From contig OZ038384.1 in the NCBI GenBank assembly GCA_964036045.1, positions 26,031,000-26,094,999 of the forward strand: 64,000 nt of DNA, written 5' to 3'. Below are positions 28,965-39,519 of this stretch, piece by piece (within the stretch, counting starts at the first letter, position 1; every line of letters begins with the position of its first letter). Below the pieces are notes generated by a model, which ran no database searches, was not told where the DNA came from, and saw nothing but the letters and a program-made list of their open reading frames with translations. The stretch is from Eutreptiella sp. 'Long Island Sound 2002'. Lineage: Eukaryota; Euglenozoa; Euglenophyceae; Eutreptiales; Eutreptiaceae. The translations under genes were made by a program, and so were the position numbers.

Positions 28965-29420
28965 TTGGCAGCAACGAGGACGTTGACTCTGGCGCTGTAG
29001 CTGGCACACCCACCAATGAGAACCCCAATGCCATCGTCAACTCTGGGCTTTGCCGCGACCATGGTATCTTTGCCGCCTCCCCGGTCCACAACGCCACCAA
29101 GGACGAGTGCATCACCAATCCGGGTCACAAGTGGGGGTCCATCTTCAACTCCAGTGTGCCGGGTCCAAGCCGTGAAGGAGACAGCCGTGGCCCAAGTGCT
29201 TGCAACAGCCGCTTGGGACTGCCCCCACCCAGCGAGTGTCCTAGAAAAGGGGGGGGCTCCACTGGAGCGCTTCCAGCGGCACACCCCATACCACTCCGGG
29301 GTTGTATGGTACGAAAAAGAGCTAGGTAGTGTGCATAGCATGCAGATGATTAGGACCTACAAGGCACTGACCGATGTGCATACACACACGTGAACGTGCG
29401 GTTGCGGGGTGCAGTACACA
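28965..29420 (+). pseudogene. Continuation of the unknown gene, frameshifted
   Basis: Two plus frames share the coding texture. The first reads EDVDSGAVAGTPTNENPNAI and VNSGLCRDHGIFAASPVHNA; the second reads CRVQAVKETAVAQVLATAAW, CPHPASVLEKGGAPLERFQR and SGVVWYEKELGSVHSMQMIR. A switch near 29150-29160 would join them. No recognised domain. The sequence then leads to the retropepsin-like segment at 29560. Confidence 0.3.
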
Positions 29421-29439
29421 AGCAAATGCTGCTTGACAA

Positions 29440-29800
29440 GCGGCAGAAGGCTGGTCGTCATCAACATGAGCGTGCAGAGTGTCTCATTGGTAGGGCCATG
29501 GGATAGACCAAAGACATCTGTGAACCGGCCGTTAGTCACCGCAGGTGGCGAACCATTGCTCACGACAGCACCACCCTCATCGGCACAAGTGTGACACTTG
29601 ATACAGTGGGGCGTCTGGGCCTAGAGAAGAGGGTCCCCTTCGCCACAGCACCCAAGGTTCTTGATATGGCCAACGGTGAGGTGGTGACACGCCGCTACTC
29701 CGAGAGCTCGCGGGACGTTTCGGGGGGGTGTGACATCCCCCACAAAGACATGTGTTGTTCGATCCGTGGCTTGAAAAACGAGTGGGGGCGGATATAGGGC
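29440..29800 (+). pseudogene. Possible dead retropepsin-like segment
   Basis: The plus-strand frame from about 29561 reads IAHDSTTLIGTSVTLDTVGR, LGLEKRVPFATAPKVLDMAN, GEVVTRRYSES. The order (Leu-Ile, three-residue catalytic loop, Thr, 'RLGL', then 'NGEVV') matches retroviral-type aspartic proteases, where the loop is D-T/S-G. Here the loop reads G-T-S, so the catalytic Asp is absent. If correct it is a decayed retroelement protease. The resemblance is short, and chance similarity is possible. It is on the opposite strand to the gypsy fragment at 23650-26010, so it would belong to another element. Confidence 0.32.
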
Positions 29801-29847
29801 AAGAAGCCGCACGGCGACATTACGCGATGCAAACGTCCTAAGGAAAG

Positions 29848-30189
29848 GTGCGCACTAAGCTGGACTATGTGGTGTCGGCACAAGAAGTAATTGAGGGTGC
29901 GGCGGACCAAACCTCCGAGGCGGCGCACCAAAATGGCTACTACCAGTCGTTGAATGCCGTCTTTGGCATTTTATCTCTCGCTTTGCTAAGCAAATTGCTC
30001 ATGGAGGAGACAAGCTTGCTACCACCCAAGACCCTGAAGGTCCCGCATGTGCCCATAAGAAAATGTCCCGGTAATGACATGAATAAATCAACGCGTGCAA
30101 TAGTCGTGGAGTCTAGTGTACACCGCTATCGACGGCGAGTATGGTTTCTCCGGATGCGGCGGGCCCGTCCACCTTTCAACTTCCTCTGA
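29848..30189 (+). CDS. Unknown ORF, 113 codons
   Basis: Plus-strand frame reading KLDYVVSAQEVIEGAADQTS, EAAHQNGYYQSLNAVFGILS and LALLSKLLMEETSLLPPKTL, then a basic tail. The N-terminal half is helical and plausible. A further plus frame (30141-30371) reads FEGFRDLQSFLYSVVVQHVQ and may be the next exon. It ends just before the large 105-bp array. Confidence 0.32.
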   Translation: MRTKLDYVVSAQEVIEGAADQTSEAAHQNGYYQSLNAVFGILSLALLSKLLMEETSLLPPKTLKVPHVPIRKCPGNDMNKSTRAIVVESSVHRYRRRVWFLRMRRARPPFNFL

Positions 30190-30479
30190 CATCAATTTGC
30201 TATTTTGAAGGGTTCAGAGATCTCCAGAGCTTCCTTTACTCCGTCGTCGTGCAACACGTCCAACAAGGGCTGGGCGCGGCCATCCTCATGACCATTGAGA
30301 GCAAGGGCGTAGAGCTAGACAAATACACCGGCCCTGCTGCTGCAAGCAGACCAGGAACAACTGTTCACTGAGGCATGTGAACAGTCCATGGCGTTGTATG
30401 GACGCTTGCGTGTCGGAGTAGTCACAGCACAGGGTGTGTCCCACCCATACGGGATCCATGGAGACCTGGTGCAAGGGGC

Positions 30480-32425
30480 ACCTGCATTCCGGGGGATCCC
30501 CAAACCAAGGGGGACAAAATCAGAATTGGCTGCCTCAACTCTGCCTTCTCCGGGGGCCAAAAGAGGGCGGAAATGCTACGTCACCCCTACATTCTCGGGG
30601 ATCCCCAAACCAAGGGGAACAAAAACCAGAATGGGCTGCCTCAACTCTGCCTTCTCGGGGGCCCAAAAGAGTGCGGAAATGCTAGGTCACCCCTGCATTC
30701 TCGGGGATCCCCAAACCAAGGGGGACACAATTAGAAATGGCTACCTCAACTCTGCCATTTGGGGGGCCCAAAAAAGGGAGGAAATGCTACGCCACCCCTG
30801 CATTTTCCAGGATCCCCAAATCAAGGGGGACAAAATCAGAAATGGCTGCCTCAAATCTGCCTTCTCGAGGGCCCAAAGGAGGGAGGAAATACTACGTCAC
30901 CCCTGTATTCTCGGGGATCCCCAAACCAAGGGGGACAAAATCAGAAATGGCTGCTCAACTCTGCCTTCTTGGGGGCCCAAAAAAGGGCGGAAACGCTATG
31001 TCACCCCTGCATTCTCGGGGATCCCCAAACCAAGGGGGACACAATTGGAAATGGCTGCCTCAACCCTGCCTTCTCGGGGGCCCAAAAGAGGGTGGAAATG
31101 CTATGCCACCCGTGTATTCTCCAGGATCCCCAAACCAAGGGGGACAAAATCAGAATTGGCTGCCTCAAATCTGCCTTCTCGGGGGGCCAAAATAGGGTGG
31201 AAATGCTACGGCACCCCTGCATTCTCGGGGATCCCCAAACCAAGGGTGACAAAATCAGAAATGGCTGCCTCAACCCTGCCTTCTCGGGGGCCCAAAAGAG
31301 GGCAGAAATGCTACGTCACCCCTGTATTCTCGGGGATCCCCAAACCAAGGGGGACACAATTGGAAATGGCTGCCTCAAATCTGCCTTCTCGGGGGCCCAA
31401 AAGAGGGTGGAAATGCTATGCCACCCGTGTATTCTCCAGGATCCCCAAACCAAGGGGGACAAAATCAGAATTGGCTGCCTCAAATCTGCCTTCTCGGGGG
31501 GCCAAAAGAGGGTGGAAATGCTACGTCACCCCTGCATTCTCGGGGATCCGGAAAACAAGGGGGACAAAATCAGAATTGGCTGCCTCAACCCTGCCTTCTC
31601 GGGGGCCCAAAAGAGGGCAGAAATGCTACGTCACCGCTGTATTCTCGGGGATCCCCAAACCAAGGGGGACAAAATCAGAATTGGCTGCCTCAACTCTGCC
31701 TTCTCGGGGGGCCAAAAGAGGGTGGAAATGCTACGTCACCCCTGCATTCTCGGGGATCCGGAAAACAAGGGGGACGAAATCAGAATTGGCTGCCTCAACT
31801 CTGCCTTCTCGGGGACCCAAAAGAGGGCAGAAATGCTATGTCACCCCTGAATTCTGAGGGATCCGCAAACCAAGGGGGGACAAAATCAGAATTGGCTGCC
31901 TCGACTATGCCTTCTTGGAGGCCCAAAAGAGGGGGAAAATGCTACGTCACCCCTGCATTCTCGGGGATCTGCAAACAAAGGGGGACAAAATCAGAAATGG
32001 CTGCCTGAACCCTGCCTTCTCGGGGGCCCAAAAAAGGGGGGCCCTGCTACGTCAACCTCCATTCTCGGGGATCCCCAAACCAAGGGGGACAAAATCGAAA
32101 TGGCTGCCTCAACTCTGCCTTCTCGGAGGGCCAAAAGAGTGCGGAAATGCTACGCCACCCCTGTATTCTCGGGGATCCCCAAACCAAGGGGGGACACAAT
32201 CAGAATTGGCCGCCTCGACTATGCCTTCTCGGGGGCCCAAAAGAGGGCGGCAATGCTACGTCACCCCTGCATTCTCGGGGATCTGCAAACAAAGGGGGAC
32301 ACAATCAGAATTGGCTGCCTCAAATCTGCCTTCTCGGGGGCCCAAAAGAGGGCGGAAATGCTAGGTCACCCCTGCATTCTCGGGGATCCCCAAACAAAGG
32401 GGGACAAAATCAAAAGTGGCTGCAT
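30480..32425 (+). repeat. 105-bp tandem repeat array, second array (18-19 copies)
   Basis: Nineteen GGATCC/GGATCT landmarks spaced 103-108 bases, with period mostly exactly 105. Units agree at most positions and differ by scattered substitutions. Pairs of neighbouring double-units (for example those around 31100-31240 and 31400-31550) are more alike than others, which indicates recent unequal crossing-over of two- to three-unit blocks. Because 105 is 35 codons, two overlapping frames stay open for 489 and 363 codons. I regard those as by-products of the period, not genes. Confidence 0.93.
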
Positions 32426-33170
32426 TGGAGACAAGGACAAAACTGTGGGTATGCAGCCCAAAAGAATCCCAACAAAAATTTTTTCGCACAAATGGTGTGC
32501 TTGCATCGAAAAACACCCTTAAAACCCTCCCATGGACCATTTCAAAAAAGGGGGGGTTTCCGAAACCGCTCATGGTATCGGATTTCTGAGAACCCAGCCC
32601 CCCCCCCCCCCCCTGGTTAAGAATCGCGTTGAACGGAGGGTTGAAACTGCAGAATGATGTGAATCAGGTCTGTGGGGTGATTATTGTTTTCACCAGTTTT
32701 TCCGCTCGCCGGCAACCGCTTTTGCCACCGCGCCCAAGACCCGCCTTGATCTCCGTCAACTTCAAGCATAGGCCTAATCAGACCCTCACAGCAGCGGTCA
32801 CAAGGAGCCTCCAGGGACCAGCCTGACTGAGGCCTGAACACACGTACAAAATGCGACGGCATACCAGCTCAAAAAATTGAGGCGCCCGTTCCTGCAAGCA
32901 GCGCAATGTGTTATTGCAGGACACGTCTGGCGGGCGCTCGGCGTTGGTCAGCTGCATCCCACTGCAACTGGACGCTAACTGCAGGATCATTGCCCCGTGC
33001 GAATCAACGTCTTGCAGCAAGTGGTCACGCATGACTGAGCAATGAATGCAGATGCAGACGTGATGACATGGTGGATGGGAGGAGACATTGGTGTTGGGGC
33101 CGTCAGAAAGGGGGGCGTTTGATCCACAAGAGCATTGGGGGAAGCCAATTGACATGCCCTGTATGACTAC
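32426..33170 (-). CDS. Possible exon of unknown minus-strand gene
   Basis: From about 33060 to 32780 the minus strand reads CSVMRDHLLQDVDSHGAMIL, QLASSCSGMQLTNAERPPDV, SCNNTLRCLQERAPQFFELV, CRRILYVCSGLSQAGPW. The texture is that of a globular protein. It may belong with minus-strand exon candidates at 33880-34045, 34434-34649, 39118-39240 and 39696-39980, but I cannot prove linkage. The rest of this stretch has poly-C (32602-32614) and no feature. Confidence 0.3.
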
Positions 33171-33190
33171 AAGCACGTTTTCAAATCAGA

Positions 33191-33433
33191 TTGGACCAGG
33201 ATTGGATTAGACATGTCCGCCGCAGCGTGCAATGGCCCATTCAGACAGGCTTCACGTTGCATCAACAGAACGTTGAATTTGCCTCTTGGAATTGTCCCTC
33301 CACTGCAAATGCCACTGAATTTACACCTGGCGAATATCGCAAAATGCTGTGCAGGGGAGAGGGCGATTACACCCCGTGGCCTGACCCCCCCACCAATGCC
33401 GGCCCCATGGAGCACTTCGCGGGTCAAGTCTGA
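33191..33433 (+). CDS. Short unknown ORF, 80 codons
   Basis: Plus-strand frame reading MDQDWIRHVRRSVQWPIQTG, FTLHQQNVEFASWNCPSTAN, ATEFTPGEYRKMLCRGEGDY. Plausible single exon with no recognised domain. A second plus frame overlaps it (33213-33614), so frame choice is uncertain. Confidence 0.28.
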   Translation: MDQDWIRHVRRSVQWPIQTGFTLHQQNVEFASWNCPSTANATEFTPGEYRKMLCRGEGDYTPWPDPPTNAGPMEHFAGQV

Positions 33434-33654
33434 ACCCCTGCCAAGGCCCCCTATTGGAGCTGCCGGCAGTGCGACCCTGCACCGTGCGGGTCAATCCGAA
33501 GGCCAGCAGCCCACCCTACTCCCCAGGAGCTCCCTGGAGCTGGCTGTGCGCCACGTGCCGCAGGTTGGGCTCCGCATAACAATATCAGGGACTCTTCCCT
33601 CGGCGGACCCCTAGGATTTCCCGTTGGGTGTGCCGGTTTTGCCATACAACCGGT

Positions 33655-33732
33655 GCTCCTTCCCTGGGAATCAAACTCAGAAGTTCAGGACACGCAGCAA
33701 CCATCCTGGCCACTTGGCCAAACCACTTGACT
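33655..33732 (-). other. tRNA-like SINE head (Pol III promoter)
   Basis: On the minus strand there is an A-box match TGGCCAAGTGG followed about 35 bases later by a B-box-like GTTTGATTCCC, with flanks that partly pair as an acceptor stem (GTG with CAC). Spacing is that of a tRNA gene, but the stems are imperfect, so I read it as a tRNA-derived SINE 5' end rather than a working tRNA. It overlaps the end of a minus-strand open frame. Confidence 0.42.
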
Positions 33733-33879
33733 GATCTCCTGGAAGCTGGGAGGGGTGCTGTCAATATCAACCCTGCGGGACAAGTGCTCTGCAAGATGCT
33801 ATCTCTCCTCCAATGCCGCCAAAAGCTGGCTTTGGAAGCTGGGAGGATGCCCAGGGAGGGGAATGCACCATTTAGTTCG

Positions 33880-34045
33880 CTCAGGATCTGCTCGTGCTTG
33901 TGTGCATTGGGGTCTTGGGTATCCACACAGAATTCTAGCAGCATCGTGCGGCTCTCACGGGTCTTGTTTATGGACTGTACACGCTGTGTCTTCTCAGCGG
34001 CCAGAAAGTTTAGCAACTCATACAGTTCTACTGCAACCTGTGGGA
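33880..34045 (-). CDS. Candidate exon: helical segment
   Basis: A minus-strand splice acceptor (CTACCTTTCCCACAG) is followed by VAVELYELLNFLAAEKTQRV, QSINKTRESRTMLLEFCVDT, QDPNAHKHEQILSELN. A possible donor follows (AATG then GTGCAT). This is a clean helical segment of about 55 residues, with no family. It would be an internal exon of an unknown minus-strand gene. Confidence 0.4.
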
Positions 34046-34132
34046 AAGGTAGCAGAGTAGGTGTATCAGGCCCTCTCTGCAACCGAGGAATGCGACGAAA
34101 CGCTAGAAAAATGTGACATCCCCAGTTTCGTA

Positions 34133-34292
34133 GCATCGCCCCTCCGAGCAGTGCCTGATAATGCTGTTGCTGCTGCCCCACCAAACGTCCCTCCGGAAAG
34201 AGAGACTGGTTTGCAGTTGACGACGGGCATTGGGGGCTCAGACAGGGAGCATGTAAAGCCTCCTCCCCCACTTAATAACTCCCCCAGCACAC
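34133..34292. repeat. 160-bp direct duplication, first copy
   Basis: About 92 percent identical by eye to 34709-34868, in the same orientation 576 bases away. It starts GCATCGCCCCTCCGAG and ends CCCCCACTTAATAA. The minus strand of both copies keeps the same open frame (SGGTFGGAAATALSG; SGGTFGGATATALSG). Confidence 0.8.
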
Positions 34293-34433
34293 TTCACGAC
34301 TCCACCTGCACAAATGCCATTACACAGCACGGAGGAAAGGGCAACGCTGCAAAAAATTGCGCTGGACGCCACCACGACCACCATCTGCTGGCACTGTACA
34401 GAGGTAAGCACGCGGACTAACCAGCACCGTCAT

Positions 34434-34649
34434 TCACACCTCCATGGCCTTCATGTTGATGACGGGAATGATGGGGGAGCTGCGGATGTAGGTCTTTTGC
34501 TCGTACTGCAACAATGCAGATTGTGTGAGCGCAACAAAATTCTGCTGCATTTCGATCAAGCTCTGAGAAAATGGATGCATGGGTCGGGTCGGGTAGAGGG
34601 CAACGGCAGTGGCTGGGTCGAGGCTGCCGGGTCCCACTGGGCAGTACAC
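34434..34649 (-). CDS. Candidate exon between the duplicated segments
   Basis: The minus strand reads HPFSQSLIEMQQNFVALTQS, ALLQYEQKTYIRSSPIIPVI, NMKAMEV. The helical texture resembles the candidate exon at 33880-34045. It lies between the two 160-bp copies, so the duplication may have included an exon. No family. Confidence 0.32.
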   Translation of the reverse strand: MYCPVGPGSLDPATAVALYPTRPMHPFSQSLIEMQQNFVALTQSALLQYEQKTYIRSSPIIPVINMKAMEV

Positions 34650-34708
34650 AGTCTACCCCCAGAATATGCCAAATAGGGTATATGTCATTCACACCCACAC
34701 TTTCATGG

Positions 34709-34868
34709 CATCGCCCCTCCGAGAAGTGCCTGATAATGCTGTTGCTGTTGCCCCACCAAACGTCCCTCCAGAAAGAGAGACTGGGTTGCAGTTGACGAGG
34801 GGCGTCAGGGGCTCAGACAGGGAGCATGTAAACCCTCCTCCCCCACTTAATAATTCCCCAAAACACGT
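34709..34868. repeat. 160-bp direct duplication, second copy
   Basis: Second copy of the segment at 34133-34292. Confidence 0.8.
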
Positions 34869-35843
34869 AAAACCCCTCCAAGGCTGGCCGTTGCACCAAC
34901 AACCGTAATGGCCATGCCTTTTTCCAAACCAATGCCACAGGAGCAAAATTCAGCACGTCGTCGTTGAAATTCAATCACTAATTCATTCCAACCAAATTGC
35001 AGGTGCTCAAAACAATAGATTGATCAAATTGGCGGCGCTGGAAGACACCAAATACGGCAGGATTGGTGCGATTACTGCTACTGCAACTGCTACTGTTTCT
35101 TGCGACTTAATGACCTCCCCGCTTCAGAAGCTTCGGGGTTGATAATTGGAAGGGGGGGGGGGGGGGCGATCTTTGAAGGCTGGGGATCCCGTACCTCCAT
35201 CCCATGCATTCTCTCACAGGCCCAGATGTTCTATGGAAACCGCACAGCCGTCACAGGTGCCGTCATGGTCCCTATGATCGCTGTGCGCCAGGGTCACCAG
35301 CGGAGCCCGCAACAATGGCAAAGCTGCCGCCATCGGCCACGTGTACATGGAGCAGGCACATGCTGCAGACCAGGAAGCCCAGGTCCAGCCCAAACCACGA
35401 GGTGTCCTGCCATTGCCCGCAGGTCCTCAGGCCAACCCAAAGATGATCTGAAAACCTTTTCCTTGTACAAAATCTGAGTTTCCTTGGAGAAATTGTGTTG
35501 TTGCCCCCAGAAAAATGACAAAAATCACAACCAAACTTCCTTCAAGTCCCCAATAAGCGCGACATAGAAGTCCAATTCATGACTACAAAATCCGAAGGGA
35601 TTTCGAAACGATCCCTTCCTCATGTCCTGAAGTAAGAAAGAAGTAGAACATGATGCATCGTTACATACAGAAACATATAACAATGCACATAGCAATTATA
35701 CTGGGGGGGGGCGCAGTGAGTCTTCTTTGCTTTGTCTGTTTGCGCATACCCAACTGTTAGGAGGTGCCCGACGAAAAGGTGCTGGGTTTGGGTCAACCAA
35801 GGGGGGTTGGGTTGTTGAGGTCTAAAGGGCCGCAATTGGTCAT
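34869..35843. other. No recognised feature
   Basis: Contains a poly-G tract (35150-35166) and a run of diverged short frames. No motif found on either strand. Confidence 0.25.
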
Positions 35844-36467
35844 GTGTGGACCTGCCACTATCGCTCCAGCCGCGCCTGCCCCGTGGCCTTCATTGCTTTC
35901 TCAGTTCTTCGTGTGCTCTCTCGGCCGCAGGCCTTGTTCGTGACCCCAAGGGTCCAAATCCCTACCTCCATGGCTGGGGTCAGGGTTGTGGGCTCATGGG
36001 TTCTGGGCTTCACCGCCTGGTCACACGTTGCACTAGTGATTGAGTTTGGGTTGTGGCATACATTCTGTGTTCCATGTTTGGGGTCACCTATACTTCGGGT
36101 GTGCTCGCTTGCGCTGGCCTCTCTTGGCCACACTCCCTATGCTCAAAGGTCACCATGGCATGGCATGGAGGGCTCGCGGTGTGAGAGGTTAAGTGTTAGC
36201 CAGTTTGGTTGCTGCCACCAACCCTACCAAGGCATGCGGTCCTTAGGATTGAAAAACCCCACTAGGTACACGTGTTTTGGAGTTAACAGAGACATGCAAC
36301 ATTCAAGGGGGGGGGGGGGGCGGATTGGCGGTTTGTCACCCATCAAGGGGTGGTGCTGCATGACAAGGTGTCGTCATTACCATCGAGAAGGGAAGGTAGG
36401 GGAGGGGCCTCAAGCATCGGAATCATCCTCCCACTCGTCGTGTGCCCTCTTGTCGGTTGCTGCATAA
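35844..36467 (+). CDS. Unknown ORF, 207 codons
   Basis: Plus-strand frame with hydrophobic N-terminal half (VAFIAFSVLRVLSRPQALFV; VVGSWVLGFTAWSHVALVIE; FGLWHTFCVPCLGSPILRVC), which could form membrane segments, and a polar C-terminal third that is interrupted by a poly-G tract at 36307-36320. No family and no confirmed start, so it may be chance. Confidence 0.22.
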   Translation: MWTCHYRSSRACPVAFIAFSVLRVLSRPQALFVTPRVQIPTSMAGVRVVGSWVLGFTAWSHVALVIEFGLWHTFCVPCLGSPILRVCSLALASLGHTPYAQRSPWHGMEGSRCERLSVSQFGCCHQPYQGMRSLGLKNPTRYTCFGVNRDMQHSRGGGGRIGGLSPIKGWCCMTRCRHYHREGKVGEGPQASESSSHSSCALLSVAA

Positions 36468-37439
36468 TCCCTGCCTTCTTGCGCATCACCACCTGGGCTA
36501 AAGTATTTCACATGTGTGTTGCATTTCCATCACCCATACTCAAGAGCTGAAGGTAGTGGTTCTGGTGCTTGTGGAGAATTGGGCGCCTTTGGCGCCCATG
36601 GGCTCCTTAGGCCGATACCTTTGACAACCCAGGGGTGCCAAAACAAAATCTCCGGCGCCTCTGGTGCCGAGGAAGCACATTGTTCCGTGCAACCATTTTG
36701 GGGTCCGTAGAGGGGGGGGGTTCCCCCACTTTGGGGTCGGGTCTTGACTAGGAGCAACCCCCGTGTGTTGGCCCTAGGGGCGTGGTTTGCCATAATGAGG
36801 GCAACACATGCGCGTTGCAGACACCACAAGGCAGGAATAATGCTCTCAAACTGCAAAAAACAGTGAAACTTGCAACAAGAAGGAAAAATCACCATTCCAT
36901 GACCATCGGAGTACTTGCCTGTACAAAACCCACTGAGTGGGTGGGGGTTGGGTTGGGTGTGTGTGGGGGGGGGGGGGGGCATTGATTTGTTGACACCATC
37001 GCTCTCTACAATGGAGAGACTACGGCCCCGGCTCAATGTGTAAGGCGTGGTAGGGAATCCCACCCTTCTACTGTGGTTCTGGAGGAGGGGCGTTACTCCC
37101 TTGGTGAGAAGCAGTAGAGCCCCATTGTTGCTTATGCTCGCCAAACAAGGTGCGCATTCCCGCACGGAAAGTGTTTCGTTTCGTTTCGTTTCGTTTTAAG
37201 TTTCATAACGCTTCGCGTTTCGAGTCACACCACATGGGGTGCCCGACCCCATGAAAGTGTCGGTTCGGTGCCTTCCGCGGCCACTCCCACTCCCATTTCA
37301 TTTGTCACCCGGGGAGTATCTATTTCTCACTCAACCGCATCACTGCTGCACGAAGTACTCTTTGGCGTGAGCGACTACACTCCTTCAGAATTTGTGTGTC
37401 ACTACGGGCATCGCGGGCCAATCCGCCAACCCATCGATA
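36468..37439. other. Mostly featureless; (GTTTC)n at 37174-37195
   Basis: Contains poly-G tracts (36713-36721, 36965-36980) and a four-unit GTTTC microsatellite. A 211-codon minus frame (36530-37165) is open but has no convincing protein texture. Confidence 0.3.
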
Positions 37440-37706
37440 TTACCCAAGTTGGTCCACAAGCAACAACAACTTGTATACCTCATCCGCATACCTGGGCGCA
37501 AACAGGGTGTCCTTAGCCCACAACAATCGAGGAGCATAAGGACAGTGTGAACGCACCATGTAACCACCAGCGTTCGCCCCTAGAGCACCGCCACATCGAG
37601 CTGGGGCTGAGCTCGACGGCGGCATCTTCAATGAGCAACAAACGACATTTGTATAGCGCCTTGTCTTGCCTGATCTAGCGCTCAAAGCACTCTTACAAGC
37701 CGCCAT
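37440..37706 (-). pseudogene. Fragment of a conserved exon shared with 54985-55110
   Basis: In the frame that matches the other copy the minus strand reads QDKALYKCRLLLIEDAAVEL. The segment at 54985-55110 (minus) reads VVQDEALYKYGLLLFEESSL. The shared pattern ALYKxxLLLxE resembles a tetratricopeptide-like helix pair. DNA similarity covers about 60 bases (GAGCAACAAAC, ATTTGTATAGCGCCT). Both are short and isolated. Confidence 0.4.
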
Positions 37707-39047
37707 AGGTTTCGTTTAGCTGACTTCAGCAGATTCTCACGTGCCTGAATCGGCAACGAATCTTGAATATCTTCCACATATGGTTGAGTTAGGACCTAGG
37801 ACCAAGACATATCCCCAACCGGAAAGGGGGCTATCCATATCGCGTTGGGAGCCCCCCCACACACGGGTAAGAGGGGTGGGTCCTTGAAAAAAAAAAGAGT
37901 GCTTAGGGGACCTATTGCGCAATGTAGAGGGGTGGAGTGTGCAAAAAATAGTGAATACAATGACAATGAATTGCTCGTCTTGTTTGCTGTTGGAATTATT
38001 TCCAACGTGCGCCGTAGGCGCCGTAGGGGAGGAGCCCTCAATGGCGAAGCAAGTGTGCTGGTTGGTGCTTCCGGGTGGTGTGCGCACTTGTTTGGGCGTT
38101 CACAAGCAAATTGTCTATATCATGTGTCCCCTTACCATGGGGAAAGATATTTTGGGCAGGTGAGAGTTGGATTGTTGTCCCTCTACCCACAAAGGCTGCT
38201 TCTCTGCCCGTGTGGCGCCCGCTCTCCTGCCAGCACTGCCAAGCTTCAAATTCCATCATTCAGAAACCGTGAACCAAAGGGGGAGGGGACCCTTTGCACA
38301 GCCCTCGATATGGCGACGGCGGGCACCCCAACACATATGAGTCAAAATGACCCCCATGACGCACTGATCATTTTGGGGTGTGTATCATGGAGAAAATCCA
38401 ATTTCGAGCCACTGGTGCACAGACAGACAGCCCCATTTCACCCCTACCCCTCACCGCAAACCCCTCCTTCGCTGGACCTCCGTGCCATCCCCTCAGCCTT
38501 GTGGAGCAATTTTCTCGTTGTTTTACCTGTTATTTTAGCAAATGCCCGTCTCCGTTATCGTTTATAACGTTGCATGACGTACTGTGGCACACAAAGGCGA
38601 GAATCGCTGACAGCAAGGAGTGGCTCTGGTTCGCCGTCCAATCATGTGAGACGTGTGCTGGATATTCACGGGGGAGTGTCTGCAGTGTGTGTGCACTGTG
38701 GCTCAAAGTGTACATTTCTTGCTCATATCTCGCGATTTTGATTGAAACTTACGGAAGCACATTTCCATGTTACGGTGGAGGGTTGTCACGTCACTACTAA
38801 AGTACCATCACGCAGCACACGCATCAAAAAGCGTGTGGATACTGCTGTAGACGCTCCAGTATTTTGTGGACATTGGTGGCACTGCATGCGGACACCTAGA
38901 GGACTGTGACCGTAGTTGGTCACAGTTGTGACTCCAAACTTAAATTGTGGCTCTGCTGGTGTTCCATTCTACACATCCCTTGAGCCGGCATGGCTCAGAG
39001 CCCCGGACAATGACGATGCTCCCTCCCATGACTCACTTCATGGCAGT
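37707..39047. other. Diverged sequence with short plus-strand frames
   Basis: A 240-codon plus frame (37845-38567) and a 140-codon one (38378-38800) overlap and neither shows a motif. An A tract at 37888-37899 sits in the first. No gene can be supported. Confidence 0.22.
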
Positions 39048-39117
39048 CTACCAGTTCCAAAGATAGAGGCCACAAGCGGGAGCCGCAAGCAGGATACTGT
39101 GCAGCACATCACACACC

Positions 39118-39240
39118 ATTGTCCTGTTGCAGGCAACCAGAGAGTTCTCCAGGGTCTCAATGTCATACTTGGCCTTTGCCAATTGCCGTGTGAGGGTGGC
39201 CTTCCGCTGCTGCTCATTCATTGCTTGCAACTCTTGAGAT
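39118..39240 (-). CDS. Candidate coiled-coil exon
   Basis: A minus-strand acceptor (CCCTCCCTTCAG) is followed by ASQELQAMNEQQRKATLTRQ, LAKAKYDIETLENSLVACNR and TM, then a possible donor (GTGTGT). Heptad-like spacing of Leu and high Glu/Lys/Gln content indicate a coiled coil. An internal exon of an unknown gene is the likely reading. Confidence 0.42.
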
Positions 39241-39519
39241 GCCTGAAGGGAGGGCATTACAGATGAAATCGTGTGACAGCCAACAATGGGCTGGCACATG
39301 GGCAGTGGGGCCAGACGGGTGGGCCATCCCACCCGCTGCCGCGGAAGCATCAGCAAGCAGCCAGAATGACTGAAGTGTTATGCTGCAAGAGCAGAGCTTC
39401 TTTTCAGGAGAGATCTTGAACTCTGCGATGATGCGGTGGGGTATTGTGCCCAATACCTCGCCTTGGACAATATACAGGGCGATGACCATCATCTGTCTTA
39501 CCCTCCCCCCCCTTGCGCG

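Noticed and set aside
30388-31857. 489-codon open frame across the 105-bp array
   Set aside because: The frame stays open because the repeat period is a multiple of three. Other frames are also open for hundreds of codons and none shows a domain.
36530-37165. 211-codon minus-strand frame
   Set aside because: Crosses poly-G/poly-C tracts and a Pro/His low-complexity run. No protein texture or motif supports it.
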